The translations under genes were made by a program, and so were the position numbers. A model generated the notes under the pieces. The model saw nothing but the letters and a program-made list of their open reading frames with translations, did no database searches and was not told the DNA's origin. A DNA stretch of 64,000 nucleotides from Diplosphaera chodatii (lineage: Eukaryota; Chlorophyta; Trebouxiophyceae; Prasiolales; Stichococcaceae): assembly GCA_032358165.1 (NCBI GenBank), contig JAALGY010000010.1, positions 186,001 through 250,000 on the forward strand. Reading direction: 5' to 3'. This document shows, in pieces, positions 1 through 17,976 of this stretch; the stretch's first letter is position 1, and each line of letters opens with the position of its first letter.

Positions 1-3000
1 AAGCACGGTGACTTGCAGCGAAGGACGACCCATTGTGACACGAGTGCGGCTAAAGCCTGAGGTTTTGAATGCTGCAGCAATACCACATGCTCGGGGTTCA
101 GACTGTGCAGGACACGACTTGAGACCATTGAACAGCATGTATGGCACAGCGCAGCACGACGTGGTAGTGTCCACTGCTGAACCGAGCAGACTGCATCTGC
201 ACCAGGGTCCAGGGCTTACCTGCCGGGCGCGAGGCTGGAAAAGGTGGTCGCCGCCGCGGGCGTGTCGAACGGCTGCAGCACATCGTTGGTGCCATCGAAC
301 ACTGTCACCCGTGCGCCGGGGCGCGCCGACTCGACGCACAGCGTCGCATTGGCGACATCCTGCAGCAGGGGATCCGACTGTTTCTCCACGCCATTTCTCG
401 AACATCCAATATAAGGGCTGTCTGAGTGCTGCTCTATGGAAGCACGTCCTACTGCATAAAGAGCGCCATTGACGACCCACAGCATTGACCAGGTCGAGCA
501 CTCGTCGGAGCGAGCCTGCTGTCCACTGACCGCACCTCGCGGACCATCGCGCCGTACACGGTGGTGTTGGGCTCGAACTGCGTCGACAGCTCGATGGCCC
601 GGCCGCCGGCCGCCAGCAGGTGCAGGTCGCTGATCTGCGCGGGCGTGCCAGCCGTGAGGTTGACCAGGCTGACGCTGCTGCCGTCCGCCGCCGCCCCCGG
701 CGCCGTCTTCAGGTATGTCCCGGGCGGGCAGGTGCCCTGGCGCACGCCGAAAATGTGCACCGCCGGCTGGAAGCATAAAGGTGGTCGATATTTAGTAGGA
801 AGACATCTACTGAATGACCGGGGCAGCTCACTTCAACCGTTAAGAGGTGCACGTGCTTTCACACATCCTCCCTTCAACAGTTGGCACCGCATGCTTGCGA
901 TGCGCCACCTGATTGCTGTGGTCGATGACGGCGGCGTTCCAGGCCGCCTCCAACGTTACGCTGAGGCGATACACCGCTTCCATTGGCACCTGTCGGGCAG
1001 TCATGGGCCCCTGATTTGTAGATGGTGCGGCAGAATGGCAGCGCAAATAGCATGCCACATTGAGCAACCCTTTGGTCTGGATCCTGCTGAGATTTGCAGC
1101 CTGTTCATCTGCGGATGTGGCTCTCGGACTGCACAAACTATGCAGTCCAAGCTGCATAATCTGACATGCCGGCGCGATACGTAGTACGCAGCAATGCGGT
1201 GCTGTGCTTTTGAGGCAGTGCATTTGTCCCGGACTCTGGTGAGCCAGGAGGTCGTGAAGCAACTGCTGCTCACCTGTGACCATTCGACCAGGACTGCAAG
1301 GTCGACACCGCCGCCCTTGACCGGGTCCCACCGCAGCACGCCGGCCAGGCTGCCGTTGACGGACGGCAGGAAGGGCGCTGCCAGCGGCGTCTGAGGATCC
1401 AGCCGGTACCTGGCCGCCGCCGGGACGGGGATGCGGCTGCCGGTGACGTTGACCGGCACGGCCACATCTTCGCCTGGATACACCACCTGTGCAGGCAAGC
1501 ACATATATCAGCCCATATATCAGCCCATATATCAGTACTCAGGCACCCATGTGGCTATTGCCACTCCTACACGGAGTCGAGAGTGGCTCGGAGTGCAGGC
1601 AGCATTCAGCATGCAGCCTGCGGGCAGGTCTCATCTCATCAGATGCCCACCTTGTTGTAGCCGGCCTTAAAGGTGACGGTGAAATCGGACTGCGGAGCTG
1701 ATGACACGATGGTGGCGGCCCGGGCAAAGTCGGTGTCTGCGTTGCTGGCGGCCGTGATGCTCACCAGCAGCGCGCGGTCCGCCCAGCTCTGGCCCTGTAG
1801 CGGCAGCAGTACACCCCTGTCAGCTCCCCCACTCAACAACATGGCTGTGCCCCTCTCGTGCCGCCTGCACCCCACTTTAGTAGAGCAGGTGATGCCCTGC
1901 AGCAGCACTGCAGAGCCTGCACGCTGCCCTGCAGCGGACTTGTCAACTCGGGAGCGCAACGTCAGGGGTACAAATTCACACGCAGGCAGCCAACTCCGCT
2001 GCTGACCATTCACATCATTCCGCTACAGGACTCCAGGCTAGGTTGCGACAGCAGGAAAGCTTGCACACGACAGCAGAGCCTGACACCTGCGGCAGCGTCA
2101 GGCGGAGTGCCTGAGACGAGTTGTCGCCAGCGGCCCAGCTGACCTGGCTGCTGGCGAGCAGGTCCCCAGGCAGCTCCAACTGCAGGCAGCACACACCAAG
2201 TGAGCATTGTAGAGCCAAAACGCAGCAGCTCTATGTGGTGTGCCAATCATGCTCCAGCCGAACGCAGAGCTGCTGATGAAGTAGTCGGGTTGCCTTTCCA
2301 TGGATGTCTGGCAGGACAAACACTGAGTGATCGCGGATCCAAGTTCTGAATCCCGACATGCTACAGACCCAGATACTGGACGCTGACACACGAGGTGTGG
2401 TGCTGCAGCTATGTTGTGCCGCTGCAGCACAACATGCCGTGCGACCTCTGCAGGGTTTGAGGAAGAACATATGGAGCACAACTGTGTTCGCCCACCGCAC
2501 ATCTGCATTCCCAAACTATATGCTGCGCTCACCTGAGGCTCGCCGGCTGCGGTGCGTTGCTCAACAGAGACGACCGCCGTCACGGGCAGCGGCGGGGGCT
2601 GGTCCAGCTGCGCTGCAAGCCGCACTGTGGCCTCTCCCGCTGCCACCCTGTAGTACGGCGCCGCCATGCCCACCAGCGGACCCTCCACTGTGAGCACCTG
2701 CAGCATGCCACAGCAGCTGTGTCAGGGTCACATCGCTTGTTGGATGATCAACGTGTGCACCATGCCTCAAGCACCCTCCTCCACAGGACGCCTCAGCAGA
2801 CTGCAGCGCTTGGGGCGTGGCAAGCTTGCGAGAATGGCATGCGCAACAAAATTTGAAGCCCAGCTCACCACAGCATCACCGCCTGCGCCGCCAGACCAGT
2901 CCGAACCTCCGTTGAGCGACACCTGCAGACCGACACAGCTTCGAACCATCCTTGCCACCCGACGATCGTGCAGGGAGTTCAAGTAAGACATCTGAGCTCT

Positions 3001-5691
3001 GTAAGTCATGAAAGATGGTTCAAGCGCGCTGACTCTAATGACATGTTGGCGATGGCACGGTATACATGTGGCAGCTGACCTGCACGACGTACTGGCCGGG
3101 CGCCAGCTGGCCCCCGCCAGGCAGCGTGGCCTGGATGCCCGCCATGTCAGCAGTCCAGCTGGCGGCAAGCACCGTGCGGGAGCCATTGACCCCCGGCGCC
3201 ACCAGCCGCAGGCGCGGCTCCAGTGCAGAAACCTGTGGGTGCAAGGGACAGCAGCGCATGGTATGCAAGCGCATGTGCGCGGCCTGAGAGCTAGGCTGTG
3301 AGAGGCACTCTAGTGAGGGCAGGGCTGAAGGCCCAGGTGAGGGTAGATACAGACGACATCTGTATCTACCCTGTAGAGATAAATCTGGTGCTGTGCAGGT
3401 GTGGCCTTCCTGCGTCTGCAGTGCCCTCAGCCGAAGTGCCTACCAGCTCTGGAGGGATGGCCGAGAAGTTGTTGGCAAAGAATGCGTACACGATGCTGGA
3501 GGCGTCGCCAAAGCGCGGCAGCGAGGCTGGCGACAGCTCCACAATCGAGGGGTACGGATAGTATACAAAGTCGGGCATCTGCGTACCAGATGCTCAGCGC
3601 CTTGCTTGTGCTGTGTGGTGCAGCCTTGAAGCATGGCCTGATGGGCAGGTGACGTGAGCCACAGCACGTCAGAAGAACCGGTTGTGATGTTCGATGCAGA
3701 CTATGGCATACCCCTAAAACGCTGCCGTCTGGCCACGCCAGCTGCATGGAGACGCTGACACTGGAGGCGTTGGCCAGGAACCACCCTGGAGTGTTGCAGG
3801 TCGCAGCCCCTGTGTCCCACCAGATAATCAGTGACACGCAAACATGACTGCTGGTGACACAGAAGTCAATCAAGCTCCTACAGCGCCATCGTACAGACGG
3901 TGGCACAATGCGTTGCAATGGGGCAGCATCGGTCGGCACCAGAAAACCCGCTGCACCTGAGGTCTGGATGGTGGCATTGAAGCCGAGCCATCTGGGCGGC
4001 TGCGCTGTCCCATTGATATACACGCACTGTATCCCCTTCTGAAAGCCGGCACCCTGCAGCAAAAACATGCTCCTGCAGTTCCACCATGTTCAGCATGCCC
4101 TTTCAGTACATGCCTCATCCAGGCCAGGGTGTGTTGCCGAACATGGCAGGACTGCTTGGACTTGAGAACTGATGATGCGCAGGCGGCAGGCGGCACCTGG
4201 ATCCCGATGCTGGTGTTGCCGGTGGCCGGCCCGTAGCTGGGCGACGCGCCATCAAACCTGATGCGCCGCAGGCCCAGCGCGGCGCTTCCCAGCGATACCA
4301 GCACATCGGCTGCAGAAAGCCGACAGCAGGGTTGACGGGCAGACGCGCATGGGGTCGGCCGCTTCATTTGGGACGTGGGTGCCGTGGTGGGTGCCTCAGG
4401 AGCATGGTATTGCAGGCATCAATGCGGAGACAGACCCTGGCCCCACGTGGAGCGAAGCCCTGAACCTTCCCCTGTGCTCGATTGCACCTACCTGCTGCTG
4501 GGCTGTCGTCGTCCTGGGGCAGCTGCGCCACGACCGCCGGGACGACGGCCTGCTGCCCGGGCGGCACCCCGCAGAAGACCGTGAAGTTATAAAAGCCGCC
4601 GTCCGGGCACTTGTCCGGCTTATCGCACTGCTCATTTGGCGAGAACGCCTGCGAGTGCGGGCCCAAGGAGTGCTCATGCAATTCCGTTGAGCAAGCCCAT
4701 GCTGCTGGTGCCCCTGATAGCCGCAGGGAACCCATCCCTCATGCTAAATACTCAGCAGCGGGCTCACCTGTATCGCGCTGCTGGTCGGCAGGCCCACCAC
4801 CAGCTGGAGGTACTGTGTCAGCAGGTCTGGCTGCACTGATATGTCCGCTTCGCCAGTCCTCTGCGACAACGAACAAGCTCGTCGACACCCCGATGATGGC
4901 ATGCAATTGTGTAATGATGACGTGTGCAGCGGTGTGCAAGTGCTGAGCTGCGCCCGAAAACCTGCTGCACCATGCCCAGTCAGCAGCCTCGCCTGCAGGG
5001 ATTGCGCCTCCAGCTGCTTGACGGCTGCCAGCGGCGGGAACGCGCATGCGGCCGTGACCTTGGAGTAGTTTGCCGGCAGCCCGCTGAGCGTGATGTTCAC
5101 GTGGCTGCTGCCCCGCACATCTGCACGCTGCTGCGACAGCGCCACCACCATGCCCTGCAGCTGTGCCGTGCCATTGCCCGCCGCCTCCACCTCCTCCGTG
5201 CTGGGCTCGGCGCCAGGCGCTGTGTCCGTGCTGAGCAGGAGCTCGGCTGTCGGCCCCTGCGCTGCAGCGTCAGTGGCGTCTGGCGCCGGCGCCGCCGCAA
5301 GCGTCAGCTGCTGGCTGCTGTCTGCACTGTTGGCGTCCAGGCGCACCTGCAGGGGTGGCAGCTGGCTTTCAGCATGCAGCTGCTGAACCTGCATAGTGTG
5401 GACAAGATGCAGAATGCCGCTCAGAAGCTGAGCAGCATCATGCTGCTGCTGGTGGAACTAGACGCTTGCAGGGTACGCCCGCTCATGTACGCTGTGTCAG
5501 GACACGAGGCTGATCAACCTCGTCTCCGGAGCTCGATCTCTGCTGCTATGCGGCCGTCGACAGGCATATCGGGGCTGCAACCATCTGTGCAACCAATCAT
5601 CTGTGGAGCCCACCTGCTGCGCTGAGCCGCTGGCAGCAAGCGCGACCAGCAGCAGGCCAGCAAGACATTGCAAAGAGTCCTTTGTGCGCAT
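1..5691 (-). CDS. Large secreted multi-domain protein with IPT/TIG-, Calx-beta- and cadherin-like modules (5' part, spliced, runs off left edge)
   Basis: The start at 5691 opens a signal peptide (CLAGLLLVALAASGSAQQ) that ends at a GT donor near 5615. The next exon (about 5394-5000) is rich in Asn, Ala and Glu. Exons then follow down to the window edge. A cysteine-bearing exon near 4680-4490 reads CPDGGFYNFTVFCGVPPGQ. An exon at about 3578-3430 looks like an IPT/TIG module (PSIVELSPASLPRFGD, then FFANNF). Exons at about 2700-2530 and 2180-2080 look Calx-beta-like (VSWAAGDNSSQALRLTLP). Exons near 760-530 and 400-220 match the cadherin-like beta-sandwich pattern (ISDLHLLAAGG, FEPNTTVYGAMV). Several N-x-S/T sites are visible. 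The domain calls come from short motifs, not a profile search. The protein is probably an extracellular, cell-wall or adhesion protein; its C-terminus, and any membrane anchor, lie outside the window. Confidence 0.7.
1502..1535. repeat. Tandem repeat, 12-bp unit, nearly 3 copies
   Basis: The unit catatatcagcc is repeated at 1502, 1514 and 1526 (the last copy is 10 bp). It lies in an intron of the large minus-strand secreted-protein gene and is more AT-rich than its surroundings. Confidence 0.9.
3340..3372. repeat. Perfect 14-bp inverted repeat (hairpin)
   Basis: The arms agggtagatacaga (3340-3353) and tctgtatctaccct (3359-3372) are exact reverse complements around a 5-bp loop. The element lies between two predicted exons of the large secreted-protein gene, so it would form a stem-loop in an intron of its pre-mRNA. 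Confidence 0.9.
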
Positions 5692-6636
5692 GGCGCCCAG
5701 CGGCGCCCAGGTCCACTTAGGTGATTCCCGAAAGCCAGCTGCTTGGCCGGGCCCTGAGGGCCATCACGACCTTGATACGCCCAGCTGAGGCTCGTCACCA
5801 GTTTGCAACTACCTTTTACTGCTGTACGCAGCCTGCTGCCGATCCCAGGGTCCCAGGAAGTTGGTAATCAGCGCTCCAGAGGCAACAATTTTGCTGCTTT
5901 GTACAGAAGGTCAAACTTCCTGCAGGCAACGGCAGCGCAACTCTGGCACGCACAAGTAACGAACCAAGCACGACTCCAGCAAGTCTACTCGTGCGGGGGT
6001 GGCTGTAAATGGGACGCAACCGTGCCGTGCACACATCGGGCGTCAAGTTGTCACGGCAGGGTTTGGTGGCTCCTTCCCGCGTGCTTGCCGCGGAAACCAT
6101 GTGAGGACTTTGGAGACCCCGCAAATCTGCTCACGTGTGCCCTGCTCGTGTCTCGAGGCGCTGTATTGACTGCAACATCTGTTAAGGTGTTGTTGAACCG
6201 TGTTTGAGAGGTAGCAACAGGCGTTTTGACACCGCACAGTGAGTGGCGAGGTCAAGAGCAGGCGTTGTGCTGTCGCCTTCTGGCCTTGCTTTCCGTTACA
6301 ACGAGGATGCATTCGCTACAAAACTTTACTTGCACACCCTGCGTGTGCGTCTGAGCTGGCAGCTTACACAGTGTGCACGGCTGAAGCTGCGGGCGCGTAA
6401 CTGCTTTGTGTGCCTGCACCTCTGGTCCGGCAGGTCAGGTCATGTTTGAGCATGCTTGCATGCAGCGCATATGTATCTGCAAAAGAGAGGTGCATCAGAT
6501 CTGTGTGATTCCGTCGGCTCGTCCTGCATGATCGGCATTCACGCTGGACACCAATATGTGAATGTTATCAGGCCGAGCGAGGCGTGCCGCTGGGTGTTGA
6601 CACAGGAAGCACCCGCTGCGCCCGGCTGCCGGGAGA
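5692..6636. promoter_or_regulatory. Divergent intergenic region (945 bp), shared promoter space
   Basis: This stretch separates the start codons of the minus-strand secreted-protein gene and the plus-strand FTSH11 gene, so it should hold both promoters and 5' UTRs. I see no convincing TATA box, repeat or conserved ORF in it; the short ORFs lack recognisable protein features. Confidence 0.5.
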
Positions 6637-13346
<6,710 letters not shown>

Positions 13347-14127
13347 TTGGACACAGGAGGCGGCCAGCTGGGACAGCTTGGGCTGCAGGCTGAATTCAGC
13401 AGCAGGGGCCGTCACTTTGCCAGCCGCAGGCATGCATCGATGCATGCCATGGCTGAGTTGGAGCTCAGGCAGCCTGCAGCAGCCGCTGCAGCAGGTCCGG
13501 CTGCTACTGGACGATGGCGCACTCTGTGCTGCCAGACCTGGGACTGCATGGCAGCACAGGGCTGCTGCAGCTGCATCCGGATGTTCAAAGGCGCGCCGCA
13601 GCAGCCAGCAGGTCTGTCTGTAGATTAAGCCGCTGATGTACACGTAGTCCAATTCGATTTCGAGCAGAACTTCAACAGTCAGTTGCTGCCTTTGGGCACT
13701 TAGGTCAGTGTACATAAGTGTGGCACAATTGCTTATGTTATTTCCCAGCAAGGTCTACATGTGTTCTTTGGGCCATGCGTCGCGGTGTACCCACCCAGCA
13801 CCTCAGCGAGACATGCCGCAAAGTATGTGCACTCCTTCTGGTGCCCAGTTGACAAAATGCACCTGGCGCTCGCTCTGCTCATCATCTGCATGCAAGGTGC
13901 CGCCTTGGCGCCTGCCTAAACGGCGCTGCTGACTCATCCTGACTGTACCGCCGGACCGTGCGAAAAGGATGCCGCTCAGATATTCCGGCTGCCCGTACAG
14001 CAGCATATTCCGCGCGAACGCCCTCAGCTAGAGCGCCGGAACATCTATCACTTCGCCGACTGCTTCGCTGCGCACCTGCTCTGCACGTATAGATATATAT
14101 TTGACTCGAGGCATCAACACACCCGCC
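13347..14127. other. Intergenic region between FTSH11 and the secreted-protein gene
   Basis: This holds the FTSH11 3' UTR and the promoter of the next gene. It includes a perfect 20-bp palindrome (13429-13448, ggcatgcatcgatgcatgcc) and an AT-rich TATA-like stretch (14091-14102) very close to the next start codon. No further gene is supported. Confidence 0.5.
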
Positions 14128-17035
14128 ATGGCACGTTTCAGCGGGGCCCTCAGCCTCTGCGCCACTCTCTTGGCGGTGGCACTGGCGGCGCAGAGCGCGG
14201 CCGCCATCGATATCCCGTCCATTCTGGCCACCAGCGACGGCGGTCCCATCAACGTAATCCCCTATCAGCGCAGCACGCCGTATGCCGTGCCTGATGCGCT
14301 GTGCACTCGGCTTCGTGAGCATGGCTTGTGAAGGGCGTACAACGTCGGACAATGCGCATGCTTCGACGCTCCCTGACGCCTGGTGTGTCGCCGCTGCGTG
14401 CAGTTCATCAGCCTGGCCAACACATCGAACGTGGTCGGCGTGGACATCCTGGCGGGAGACAACTCCTTTGGCGCATCCCTGCTCGGCAGCTGGGCCGACT
14501 CCAGATGTGCGCTGATCCGCTGTTGCGTTGCAGGCCCGTTGCACGCATGCATGCAGGGCCCATTGCAGCGTCTGATCTGTTGACGCCACCACCCGTCGCC
14601 AATTTGCGCCCCTGCAAGGTCTAGCGCCGAAGTCACGACGCAGCATGGCACGTGGCAGAGATCATGAATTGTGCTTTTCCATCGCGCAGACGCCTTCACA
14701 GTCGGCACGGTGTCGCCCGGCACGACATACCGCGTCTTCGTGACGGACCTCTCCAACACCACCGTCAGCGGCGGCAGGCCCGTGGTGAGCCATTTTGCAC
14801 TTTGACGTTTAGTCATCAAATCCTGGCCCTGAAGCAACAGGGTTCTGAAGCAGACTGTAACATGCAGCCTCAAGCCCCCAATCAGCCTGACAGTCCTCTC
14901 TGCTGCGTTTGCTTCATGCCCGCCCTTGCACCCTTCTGCCATGTTGCACACATCTGACTTGCGGCGTGTCCAATACGTGGTGCGCTCCAACTTGTGCAAT
15001 GCCACTCTCTGCATCTGCCCACCGCTGCTGCTGCCCCTCGACTGCAGCTGCTGGGCAGCCTGGTGTACCCCAACGGCTACTACAACCCCACGACCTGCCC
15101 GCTGCCGATCCTCGGCCCCCTGTCCGGCGTGCGCGACCCTGCATCAGGTGCAATTCTGAGGATGAGCAGTAGCAAGATCTCTTCAAGATGGTGCACGCTC
15201 CATGAAGCGTGTGCGCGGGCAGAGCCCCTCTGCAGGGCGTGGCGTCTGGCAGATGCAGGATGTCTGGTCGCATCGCGTCGTGATGGACGGCCCGCCGTGC
15301 ATCTCCTGCCCTGTGGCGGTCAGGCTGCAGAGCCTGCTGGCAGGGTGTCTCACGGGGTCGAGCACCGCTGGCACACCCGCCGTCCGGCTGCCACCCAGCG
15401 CAGCAGCACGCCCACTCGCGCTCACGCGCGCTGTCCCGCTGCGCCGCAGGCAACTACACGCTGCTGCTGGCGACCCAGTGCTCGTACCGCGCGCCCCTGG
15501 CGTGCGGGACCGAGAGGGTTCGTGACGTGATCCAGGTCATCAGGGCCACCTACACGCCGGCCGCCGCGCGCTTCACCCTGGGCACCCTGGCGGCCGACCT
15601 GCGGGCGCAGCTGCCCGTGCCCGCGGTGAGGCGGGAAAGGGGTATTCCTAGGGTTTGGAGAAGGGATCTTCAACTGGCGACTAACTGCCGCCTGGATTGA
15701 TTGTTGGAGGCAGACTGACAATTTGATCATCTACACCAACTGCGGAAGCTGACGAGCTAGCAAGGTTTTGCTGACGTCCGTGTGACTCTGCCGTGTGCAG
15801 TGCCAGCGCGCCACCCTGATCGGCACGCAGATCAACAACGGCGTGGTGCAGCTGCTGGCCCGCACCGCCACCACCACCGTCAATCTGGTGCGTCCAGCTG
15901 TCACGGCACCAGCATGAAAGCGTGTGCACAGCAGCTGATGCCAGGGCTCCGTTCCTGGCCGTCATGCGCCATCGCTCCCGCAGTCTGGCCTGGGCCACAA
16001 ACCCTCATCTCGCTCGCTCCTGGGTGGCGCAGAACCGGAGGATCGGCGACCTGGCGGTGTTCGAGCTGCGCAGCAACTTCAGGACCGTCAACGGCGAGCT
16101 GGTCCGGACACTGTCCATGGTGAAGACCTTCCGCGCCGTCGTCAACGGCCTCAGGATCGTGTCCGGCGTCCCGGGCTCCCGCTTCTCCATCATCGCCGCG
16201 GCCACCGACGCCCGGGGCGTCACCAAGGTGCCCACACATCAGATGTGTCTCAGGGCATCTCGTTGGAGGCTGCGAAGCGGGTCCTGAGGTGGACCCTGGC
16301 GCGCTCACACTGACACAAGCGCAGCACTCGTGTCCTGCCGCCACATGCATTCGTCCACGGTGGAGCTTGAGACTTCGTGACCGTGTGCTGTGCACCATGT
16401 GCAGCTCTACAACTGGGCGTCCGGCAAGCGGACGGCCGTCGGCGGGCTTGCAAGTGCGCATCTGCTGGCCTTCTCCAGTAGATACCATGCATCAGGCGCA
16501 GTGCAGAATGCGCTGGCTCTGTTGCCGCTGCTGCCCCTGAATGTGCTCATCTCTGGATGTGCATTTGGACGTGCCCAAGCGAGCATGTGCGCACAAGATC
16601 GCAGCGGCACCCAGGCTGATCTGGCACGCCATGATCAGGCACGCCAACTGTGTGCTGCAGCTGCGGAGCCGGCGCGCGTCTACAATGACATCACCTCCAA
16701 CGTCGGCAACGTGTACAGCACCTTCGAGGACTTCACCACCGTGCCCGCCGGCGACCCGCCCACCGGCCGGCTGCAGCTGACCACCGCCGCGCAGCTCGCG
16801 GCGGGACAGCCGGTGCGGCTGTTGGACACCCTCCGCTTGACGGCTGCTCGCCTTTTAAGCGACGCGCCGCCTGCCCTGTGCGATGGAATGCCCGTTGCGA
16901 TGGAAGCATCACATGCTGGCAGAGCCGCAGATCCGCTCACTGACAGTGTGCAAACGACTGTGTTGGATGCAGGGCACGGTCATCGCCACGGACAACGTGC
17001 CATACGTCGAGATCAACTACATCGGCAGGGCCTAG
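14128..17035 (+). CDS. Secreted protein of unknown family (spliced)
   Basis: The start ATG lies in a good context (acccgccatgg) and opens a clear signal peptide (LCATLLAVALAAQSAAA). Exons follow at about 14400-14510 (QFISLANTSNVVGVDILAGD), 14690-14785 (TYRVFVTDLSNTTVSGG), 15045-15150 (LLGSLVYPNGYYNPTTC), 15450-15625, 15800-15890, 16010-16228, 16405-16450, 16680-16850 and a last exon ending with TAG at 17033-17035 (DNVPYVEINYIGRA). The product is rich in Thr/Val/Ala, with scattered cysteines and one or two N-glycosylation sites, and has no obvious membrane anchor. I do not recognise a family; a cell-wall or extracellular role is inferred only from the signal peptide. Exon edges are approximate. 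Confidence 0.65.
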
Positions 17036-17976
17036 ACACGATGCGGGCGACACATAGCGCAGGCGGTATGTAGAGCAGAATCTGGCGGGCCACTTGAGGG
17101 TGTGAACTGCTTGCGAGGGCAGCAATCTGGCGGAGTCAGGGGCCAATCAGCAGGGTAGCTTTTTTCGGCGATGTCATATGCAGCTTGCGCCAGTGATGCA
17201 TGCCCAGATGCATGTGGGCTCGGATCAAATTGGAATTGCGAGCCGCCTGCATCTCTTCTGAGGTCGTTGCTTATCAACACTGTGGACTGACGCATTGCAG
17301 CGGCGATGCCCAGGCAGCTGTTGACACCTATGTATCACCCTGCTTGTCAACAGTAGTGCAACTAACCTGCTTGTCAACAACAGTGCAACGATGCAAGGTA
17401 GACCATACCCTTGCTGAGCACAGCACAATCACACATGGGTGCTTGCACCGGTGTCACATGTCGGCTGCGTCGTCATCACTAGTGACTTTGCACTTGGCTT
17501 GCCACAGCATCAATCATGACATCCAACTTCTTTCTGGATGCGCAACGTCATCGTGCACATCCCTTTCACTTCGTCCATGAAGGGTGGCGAATCTTCGTTG
17601 TGACAGAGTGTTAGCAACGCACTCATTGCTGACCGGGGGCATGCTTGCACGTGTAGGCAGGTGATGAATGCTGCCAGGCTGCAGGCTGATGCGATCATGA
17701 ACACCACCACGCTGTGGTGATAACTTGCATGCTAAGCACGGTGCGTGTGCATCCCAAACAGTTGCACTGCCGACGATACATGCCTATATGCGCTTCTGCA
17801 ATCCCATCGCAGATTGCGAATCGCTGCCATCGCCTATGGTGGACCTTGTCCAAACTTGAACAGCGTGTTCATCGGTCACCAAAGACTGAACCATGTTCAG
17901 CAGCTGGACCTTGGAGGTCTGGACAGCTGCATGATCGCGGCATCCTGTGGTTATACATTGAGAAGGCGCTGCAGCC
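17036..17976. other. Intergenic region with a short direct repeat
   Basis: No gene is supported over these 941 bp. The only structure seen is a 27-bp-period direct repeat at 17339-17390 (cctgcttgtcaaca...gtgcaac twice). The promoter and 5' UTR of the OXA2 gene should lie at the right end. Confidence 0.5.
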
